From Ophioderma brevispina (lineage: Eukaryota; Echinodermata; Ophiuroidea; Amphilepidida; Ophiodermatidae), in NCBI GenBank assembly GCA_023653785.1, contig JAMKCH010056627.1, positions 29,696-93,695 of the forward strand: a stretch of 64,000 bases of DNA. The letters run 5' to 3'. Below the pieces are notes generated by a model. The model was not told the DNA's origin. It searched no databases and worked only from the letters and a program-made list of their open reading frames with translations. Below are positions 57,200 to 64,000 of the stretch, one piece after another. Position 1 is the stretch's first letter, and each line of letters begins with the position of its first letter. A program made the translations under genes and the position numbers.

Positions 57200-57553
57200 T
57201 TAAAGACACTATCAATGATTTATCCGAAAGAGTGAAAATGTTTGAAATTTGCAGGAATAGTTTAAAAGCGAAGGATAAGTCTGTAGAATTCTCCTAAGTT
57301 ATTTTTTTTCCAACTGAAGATTTACAGAAAGGAAGGAAATGGCAGTGTTAAACGATACGAATCTCCATTCAATTATGTGTAAGTGTCTGTACGGACAGTA
57401 ATGACTAAAATATCCGATTTTGTCCTTATTAGATTGCTTTTGGTCTTATCATTTGCTGGTATGTTAGCATACCTGTATTTGTTACAAACATGCCAAATTT
57501 TTTGATGATTCTTTCGATTTTCTGATTTATCAAGTCACTGATAGTGCCTTTAA
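57200..57553. mobile_element. TTAA MITE family A copy 2 (354 bp)
   Basis: TTAAAGACACTATCAATGAT at the left and the inverse of TTAAAGGCACTATCAGTGAC at the right. The interior matches 5279-5633 throughout. Confidence 0.85.
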
Positions 57554-57610
57554 CTGTTGCAGCATTAATAAATCAAATAATACATCAGACAATACATGGC
57601 ATGCAAGGAC

Positions 57611-57860
57611 ACACTGTTCAAACAACTCCAACTTTTAGAAATATTCACTTCTTGAAAAAAAATGGGAAAATAACAAATAATTATTTACAAGGAAATAAAG
57701 TACAAAGAAATATGGAAATAAATAAATACATCCTAAATACAGAGGTAGGCTGTGACATTGTTCAAACTCCAACGTCCGCTGCATTGAAAAAAGTTAAGGA
57801 AATATCAAATTATTATTTTAAGGAAATAAAGTACAAAGAAATCTGGATGAAATTAGAAGT
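57611..57860 (+). repeat. Two-unit direct repeat, about 145 bp
   Basis: TTGTTCAAAC-ACTCCAAC, then AAATAATTATTT/CAAATTATTATTT and AAGGAAATAAAGTACAAAGAAAT occur twice, at about 57615-57715 and 57758-57843. The long open frame across it is a by-product. Confidence 0.7.
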
Positions 57861-58180
57861 TACAAAATAAAATGAGTTGCAGAAGTACATGTAAATGATA
57901 TCACTCATGCACAATACTCAGGCGTCTATAATGGACAGAATATTCACTGGTGCATTAAATTCAGAATGAGTGAAAAAATGATATCCATTTGAACACCATA
58001 ATTCTGCCTCTGAAAGGCTAAAAATATGTTTCTAAGCCTCAAAGCAAAATGAATTATAGACAAAATACTACTGCCGGCGTTCAAATTATTCTTTATCTGG
58101 TTGTTCAAAACAACCACAACTGCCGTCGGAAAACCAAATTCACAATGGCTATTATCCTTTAAAGACTCCTTAGAGGGAGA

Positions 58181-58560
58181 GCGCGTGGCCCACTGGTTAG
58201 GGTATTGGCTAGAGGTCCCCTGTTCAACTCCCGGCTGGACCACTTGCAGGGATTTAATCGGGTACTAAAGTCTGGATTGAATCTGTACAAGAGCTATAGA
58301 TTGAAATTGGAATTTGCTCTCCCCATGGTTCATTCATTCAGTTGGACTTGGGCAAATGAACCATGATAATACCCTGTCCTTCGGAGGGGACATTAAGCAG
58401 TCGGACCCATGTACAGAGAGTTATAACTGTGCATGCACATCACTGTCAGTGTCGAAAAGAGTAGGGTGATTACCCCTGGCTGTCCCAAATCCGTCCCGGT
58501 AAAATGGACCCCAATGGAAATAAGCTTCCTGTCAAGGATTTCTTGGGCTATCCAGGTCAT
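58181..58560 (+). mobile_element. tRNA-derived SINE, second family
   Basis: The A-box-like TGGCCCACTGGTTAGGG (about 58186-58202) and B-box-like TGTTCAACTCCCGG (58221-58234) are followed by a body with GTCCTTCGGAGGGGACATTA, AGCAGTCGGACCC and TGTACAGAGAG, a body type common in invertebrate SINEs. The tail is near TTAAATC. No duplication identified. Confidence 0.75.
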
Positions 58561-58689
58561 TGTCAGAATAATTAAATCAAAAAACTCTGAGTAACCAGCA
58601 AACCCTTCAGATAGCTAGATGTCTGACCAACAGTAATGGCACAAGTACTTGTTTATTGCTGGTGTGACATTTACCCTCGGAAAAATGTT

Positions 58690-58960
58690 AATGTCAGATG
58701 GGCAGTTAACAGCAATAGGTCTCCCAAGGGGTAAATGTCCAAGTGGCAGTTATAGCAACCATTTGTTTTAGGTGATCTCCTGAGGGGTATCCAGGCGACA
58801 TTTAGCAGGTGTCTAAAATTTTCAATATCCCAGCTGTAAATATCAGACCTGCAGTTATCAGCAATGGGTCTCTCAGGGGGAAAAACATCCAACCGGCAGT
58901 TAACGTCAAACCCTTTGGATCTCTAGACATCCGGGCAGCAAAAATCGGCAATGCAGACGC
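58690..58960 (+). repeat. Degenerate minisatellite, about 45-55-bp unit
   Basis: Recurring GGCAGTTA-(A)GCAA, GGTCTC or GATCTC, C-(A)GGGG and CATCCA/TGTCCA blocks, about five units. Confidence 0.6.
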
Positions 58961-60545
58961 TGCCTTTTCAAAAAGAGGTAGTGCTCTCCTAGAAGCTCTA
59001 ATGCCAAATTAAGGAGTATTCAGAGGTGAATTTAGAACATTTACCACTGCAAAACATGCACATCAAAAATGATCTCCCAATAGGAGTTACAAATTACTAC
59101 AATCCACTTATGAAGAGCTGCATCAGGGTAGCTATCAAATGCTCTTTAAGGAGAGCTGTACGGGAGAGAAAAACTCTCATCGCTTCCTTAAAAGACGGTT
59201 TTGTCTGCAATGAAGAGATCGTGATTTCCGATAATTACCGCTCTGACAGGTTGGGGTTACTATTGTCTTACGAAAACAAAGTTTCACTAAAGGCCAATAG
59301 AAATCAGGAAATCATGTTAATTTTGTTCAGTCAATGCTAAACTGGATTTTATATGAAAACATTCTCAAATATTATGCCTTCAAACTGTCATAAATTATCA
59401 ACAGATTTATCAAAGTCTAACTTCTTTAGCCAACCCTTTTCTCTGATACAAGCATAAATCTTTTCCAATGTCTGATTCTAATGGATGTATCAAAGGCAGA
59501 AACATGGTGCCTGATGAAGAGACTGTTGTTTTGATTTGTATGCTCAAGGATGTGATTCTTAAGGATTTGTTTCTGATTCAGGATTTCTTATTTTCAAAAT
59601 GTCTGCAACTTCATTTAATTTTAGTCTAATTTTAAGCATTTTAGGTTACTTTTACACTAGTTTTTCATGATTTTTTACCAAATTCAGGATTTTTCTACAA
59701 AACAAAACACCCCCCGATATATGTACAAGATCAGGGGATGCAAGACATTTTTTGAATTCTGGAAATTTGGCCATAGTAAAAAAATCTGGAAATGTTAAAA
59801 AAATTCCAGGAAATTGCAGTTTCATAATTAACAATAATTGCTCTTTTTTCAAGTACATCTGAATTTCTTTAAAAGGAAATTTATCTCATTCTGATGTTTT
59901 TTATGCATCAAAGATGTTTCATGTTTTACCCTTGTGAAGATAATAATTTACTCATCTGTGATAAATGAAATAAGTTTTAACCAGGTTTTTTTTTTGGTTA
60001 AGACAACTTTTGACTGGTTTTATATAACCTGGCAAAAAGCCAACCCTGACCTTTAGAGATAAGTATAAAACTAGATTTGTAAGAAAGTCATGTGTGTCCC
60101 AATAAAATTGTGCAGATAGAGGGCACTATAACATACAAATCATGACCTTTGTAGGCCTAAATTACAAAATTTACCGCATTTGGTTTTTTTGTTTTTTACA
60201 GGGGTAATAGCTCCTGCAAGTCAAATTTACACAGGATTGTAGTTAGTGGAATAATCCAAATCAGTCATCAAAACTGTGTTGGCTTTGATATTTTTAGTTT
60301 ATTCTAGTTATGTCATAGTAAATAAATTTCAAACAGCTGTGACCAAAAGGTAGGGACTTCCTTCTGGGAACTGAACCTGGGAAGCTTGGACCTAACATTG
60401 CTGTAACCTAGTGGCAAACTGGGTTGGTTTGTGTATGTAAGTACTGGTGTGTTTAGCATAACAGTTTTTTTGTCATGCCTATGTGTTGAGTTAATTATAA
60501 TTAGTCTTGCAAAAAAAATAACAATTCACTTTTGTTTTACACTAG
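58961..60545. other. Unannotated interval upstream of the UBR exons
   Basis: If the UBR gene has further 5' exons upstream, this is intron. The acceptor TTTTACACTAG ends it at 60545. Confidence 0.4.
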
Positions 60546-60811
60546 GAGTGGAGAACATGTGCAGATGCAACTTCGCTTAAAGCTGCCCTATACAAATACT
60601 GGAGGAATCAAGTTCCAGAAGTGTATCAATCCAATGAGTTGGCAGTACCAACTGAAGATGAAAGCAGCAGGGAATCCTTATTGGTACCACTAGAATGGTA
60701 TATCTGTAATGGTGATCCAGAGCTTGTGTTCCAGCAGCTTAAGAGCAGCGATGTTCCATCACAGTTCTGTGGAAGGGTATTCAAGATGGGAGAACCTACC
60801 TATTCTTGTAG
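60546..60811 (+). CDS. UBR1/UBR2-type E3 ubiquitin ligase, N-terminal exon
   Basis: The protein is an N-recognin of the Arg/N-degron pathway: the UBR box binds basic N-terminal residues of substrates and a C-terminal RING (outside the window) transfers ubiquitin. The exon encodes 88 codons starting EWRTC and continuing through the N-terminal helical part (LKAALYKYWRNQVPEVY, LVPLEWYIC) into the start of the UBR box (QFCGRVFKMGEPTYSC). It begins after an AG at 60544-60545 in phase 0 and ends at 60811 with two bases of an Arg codon before GTAAGT. No Met precedes in frame within the exon near its start, so translation starts in an upstream exon. The choice between UBR1 and UBR2 is open, since invertebrates often have a single ancestral gene. 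Confidence 0.93.
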
Positions 60812-61980
60812 GTAAGTGAAAAAATTGATTTTTTCCATATGGTGGGTCTGTAATATTAAGTTACCCAACTTTATGATTTGTTTTGAATGAGAATAGGTTA
60901 AATCAACCAGCTGCTAGTTGACCTTGAGGGCTATTCGTAGGGCAATTAATATTTGTCTTGAACTATAAACATAATCAGGACATCAGCATCTAAGCCCCTC
61001 CCTCCCCCCCAAAAAAGTGAACAAATTTAGAATGACACCGATGTGAACTGTGCAATATTTACAACCATTGCATGGCATGAAAAAAATCATTATTTTGTTA
61101 TCCTTGAATTAAAACAATGTTGCATGCCAAAGTATGTGCAATAGTAAAAATATATTGCAAGGTCAAATTTTGATTGCTCCATTTCGCTTGGCTTCACCTT
61201 ATGAAATAAAAATCTAAATATGGCACACACAGGCAGTCAAATTTGTATACTATAGGCCTGATACTTCGATAATTTATTCACTACATAGTTGGGTCATCTG
61301 GAGCAAATTTGTTACCGTGGAGAGCAGAGCTTTATTTCTCAGTGGATTTGTCTTCTATGAAGGTTAATGAACAAATTTAGTAGGCAGATGGGTTTTTGGA
61401 AGTTTGGGCAGAATCCAGGAAGGGGGTAGATCCATAATACAGGGGTCAACAATGAAAGTTGGCACACTTTTGTATTTGGTTATTGAGATAAATGACAAAC
61501 AAGTTCAATTCCATTGACCTCTTTTGATCCCTGAATTTTAGAAATATGTTGGACAGTGCAAAACATTTTTAAAGAAATTGGAGCAATATTTAAGATTTAA
61601 CCGTTGGTGATGACCATTGACATTTGACGATTTTTGTCCTATATCCATACATAACCATACATTGTGGGTTGTACAAACTACAAACTAAACCTTTTTTAAT
61701 CCTTGGAACAAGACAAAAAATTTGATTACTTTTTTACAGTGAAATTTTGTGGTTTTTTTTGCTGAATGAGTGTGATACCAGGTCATTGGTTTTGTCCTGA
61801 ACCCTGATTGGAAGGATCGCAAGACCGATATCACAGCATAGCACATCCCAACAAGCATACTAGATGTGTAGTATGGTTTTGATCCAGCACTGAATGTTAG
61901 GATTTCTTTTTTGTTTTTTGATTGCATTCTCCCCCAGGAATTTAGTAAGACTAACAGTCTTTACATTTTTGCCTCCTCAG
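60812..61980 (+). other. UBR intron
   Basis: Donor GTAAGT, acceptor TTTGCCTCCTCAG. AT-rich, no nested gene recognised. A C-run lies near 61000. Confidence 0.85.
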
Positions 61981-62059
61981 GGACTGTGCCATGGATCCAA
62001 CATGTGTCTTGTGTATTGACTGCTTTCAGAAGAGCACCCATAAAACTCACAGATATAGG
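61981..62059 (+). CDS. UBR box, second exon
   Basis: It completes the Arg codon and continues [15 protein letters not shown] then [10 protein letters not shown]: the middle of the UBR-box zinc finger, with the expected Cys and His zinc ligands and the Asp residues (DCAMDP) that line the N-degron pocket in known structures. It ends in phase 0 before GTAAGA. Confidence 0.93.
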
Positions 62060-62654
62060 GTAAGATCAGATAAACATTTCCAGGTGGTGGCGGCCAAGCC
62101 TCATTCATTATAGCAATTCACCAAAAATGTCAAAAGAAATGACAGCAATATGGAATGCAAACCACAAACCAATTTGGGTGCTTTGACGTGGGTCGGTCAT
62201 GGGTGTTCCCCATGACCTACATACGACCTCGTCCTCGTTCGTTATTAATACAAAACAATTCAGAAATAACCCTTCCAGTGGAGTTGATTCTTCAATTCCA
62301 ACGGTTTTGGAATAAGAAAATATTCCTTGACAACATATAAAAAATTCAGAATTTTTTGTCAATATTTCATTTTTACGTGTTAAACCAATGATGGCGACGT
62401 CTGAAATTGGAATTTCTAGGCCGCCCTCCCCTGAATATTTCAATACTAATACAAACTTAGTGTATCTGGTTTAGGATACAAGCAGAAAAAAGTTTTCTGT
62501 AATATGCCTCAACTTTTTTCGGTGTAATTCTTAACACTTCATGCACAATGTTGCATTAATTGATGGTGTTTCTGTTTTTCTTGCAAACCTTTTAAACTCT
62601 TCATCCCGTTGTTTTGTTCTCAACAATGTATTAAACTCGTTTTTATATTACCAG
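62060..62654 (+). other. UBR intron
   Basis: Bounded by GTAAGA and TTATATTACCAG. The inside has no recognised feature; the segment around 62400-62440 resembles 53850-53880 (GGCCGCCCTCCCCTG), probably a dispersed repeat end. Confidence 0.8.
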
Positions 62655-62762
62655 ATGAACACATCAGGTGGTGGTGGCTACTGTGACTGTGGAGACGTAG
62701 AAGCTTGGAAGAAAGATCCTTTCTGCCAGTTACATCAACACGGAGCTGACCAACCACCAAAG
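62655..62762 (+). CDS. UBR box, third exon
   Basis: It encodes MNTSGGGGYCDCGDVEAWK then DPFCQLH. The C-D-C-G-D and final Cys/His complete the zinc cluster, and the CDCGD Asp residues contact the substrate N terminus in the family. Ends in phase 0 before GTATGG. Following exons (ClpS-like region, RING) are beyond the window or not recognised before 64000. Confidence 0.93.
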
Positions 62763-62982
62763 GTATGGAATGAGATGAGTACATGCATTACTTCAGGGAA
62801 TCATAGAATTTCAACTTGTCCAATCAATGACAGGATTTGCCCTTAAATGATTTTAATGTAGTGAAAACAGTGATGGCTCTAATCCCATGATTCAGCAATA
62901 TGTACATTGTCCTTTCAAAGGACCTTTCAGGGATTTTCAAATGGATGTTGATGGTGACTGTAGGTTAGAGCAATAACAGCAC

Positions 62983-63440
62983 ATTTTTTAAGAGTGCCCC
63001 AAATTTTCCCAAAATTTTGAGATTTTTGCACAGTTACATTGGTAACTGGCTAGTAAACTATACCTGTGAATGGTAAAGCTCGAACATGTGCAAGTATTGC
63101 AAAAGAAGGAATTTTGTAATTAGATTAATTAATATTGTATACCAATAATAATTTGGTATCTGCTGGAAAGGTCCTTCCAATATGGCTTTGACTTAGCCAG
63201 GAAGTAGTGCCATATACATGTCTACGCTCATCCATTAGTTGATCCAAGTTAAAGGTCATTTTCGTGATATGCCACTTCTTTCACAGTGGATGGACAGAAA
63301 TTTGGCGTTAACAGTTCCGCCGTTCAATTACAATCAGGTATCCCAAATCTAAATACAAAATCACTTCTTTTATGACGCATGCGCACTTTTGAGCATTACC
63401 TTTTGCAGGCATAGTTTACTAGACAATTGCCAACACAACT
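62983..63440 (+). mobile_element. Dispersed repeat (GAGCGCCCCC family), copy 3, uninterrupted
   Basis: AAGAGTGCCCCAAATTTT, TTTTGAGATTTTTGCAC, GGTAACTGGCTAGTA, CTATACCTGTGAATGG, GGAATTTTGTAATTAGA, CTTCCAATATGG, AAGTAGTGCCAT, ACGCATGCGCACTTTTGA and CAATTGCCAACACAACT. It lies in the UBR intron after 62762 and serves as the empty site for the nested copy at 36876-38960. Confidence 0.75.
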
Positions 63441-64000
63441 GTGAAAGTATGTAATCAAAATTAACACTGTAGAATCATTTATTATCATAGAACTGAAACC
63501 CTAACTTGCTAAACAATTTTCTGTTGAAATCACTCAAGATGTTATTAAATCATTACACTGAACTGATTTCCTTTACACCAATGTTGACTGAAACATATGC
63601 ATTTCCCTTCTGAGAAGTGGAATGCCCCAAAATACCTATTTTAGCACCCCTAAAAGAGAAAATGGTCTCAACCAGTGACCCCAGGTCACACCCTGTTAGC
63701 CATTACTCTTCTCCAATTCCGTTTTGGCCGCCTTACCAAATGGACGCGTGTTACCGCAGCTCTGTCATTAGCAGCCAAAATTAACTGAGATTTTTGATAC
63801 TGGACTAGTTGTCGTCTCATACGGAATACTCCTACTACTATACCAATACTATCTGGATATATTACTGGATTATATACTGGATTTATTACGCTCTATTCGG
63901 ACGGGATAAACGGCGACTTTTACGCCCGTCGGAGAGCTTTTATTGTGTATCCTTTTTTGCCGCCGATGCGGTCATGTGATCTGTATAGCGGGTAAAAAGG
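63441..64000 (+). other. Continuing UBR intron, unannotated
   Basis: No exon with recognisable UBR sequence is seen before the right edge. Confidence 0.4.

Overview
The window is AT-rich, non-coding, repeat-dense animal DNA with intron-interrupted genes, most likely from a marine invertebrate. A deuterostome such as a hemichordate, echinoderm or lancelet would fit, but the species cannot be fixed from sequence alone. Two host genes are recognisable. At the left (2931-3433, minus) is the first coding exon of a ZNF395/ZNF704/SLC2A4RG-like (GLUT4 enhancer factor type) gene, whose remaining exons lie outside the window. At the right (60546-62762, plus) are three consecutive exons encoding the N terminus and UBR-box zinc finger of a UBR1/UBR2-type N-recognin E3 ubiquitin ligase, which continues past the right edge. 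A possible 5' exon for it lies at 22124-22144.

Almost everything between is transposable elements in various states of decay, often nested. 0.5-1.1 kb holds a TIR element with a second MITE inside. 5-15.5 kb holds TTAA-flanked non-autonomous elements and a tandem array whose units each carry a hairpin. 16.8-19.7 kb (minus) and 27.2-30.3 kb (plus) are two dead copies of one LINE family, each broken by later insertions. 20.2-21.2 kb has twin 515-bp MITEs with 3-bp target duplications. 25.8-26.8 kb is a TTAA element carrying a perfect RFX X-box palindrome. 30.7-34.7 kb has a hAT-like element with an exact 8-bp duplication, a long fold-back element, a SINE and a CACTG/CAGTG element. 35.3-36.9 kb (minus) is a Penelope-like retroelement. 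36.9-38.9 kb is a three-layer nest of elements. 39.4-41.0 kb has further nested MITEs and a SINE. 41.5-43.1 kb is a 25-bp hairpin-forming satellite split by a short palindromic MITE.

The most interesting block is 45.54-51.61 kb: a decayed but essentially full-length element with inverted ends and a very large, previously little-described transposon protein on the minus strand. It has a DNIDHNPS-type core, a MFGGL-type segment, an XPG/FEN1-like nuclease segment and a Cys-rich tail. I place it tentatively near the Academ superfamily. It was later split by a 1041-bp element whose exact 8-bp target duplication lets the reading frame resume across the insertion.

The order of nesting gives a relative chronology, and several copies act as empty sites for each other. 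No bacterial features, CRISPR arrays, rRNA or convincing functional tRNA genes were seen.
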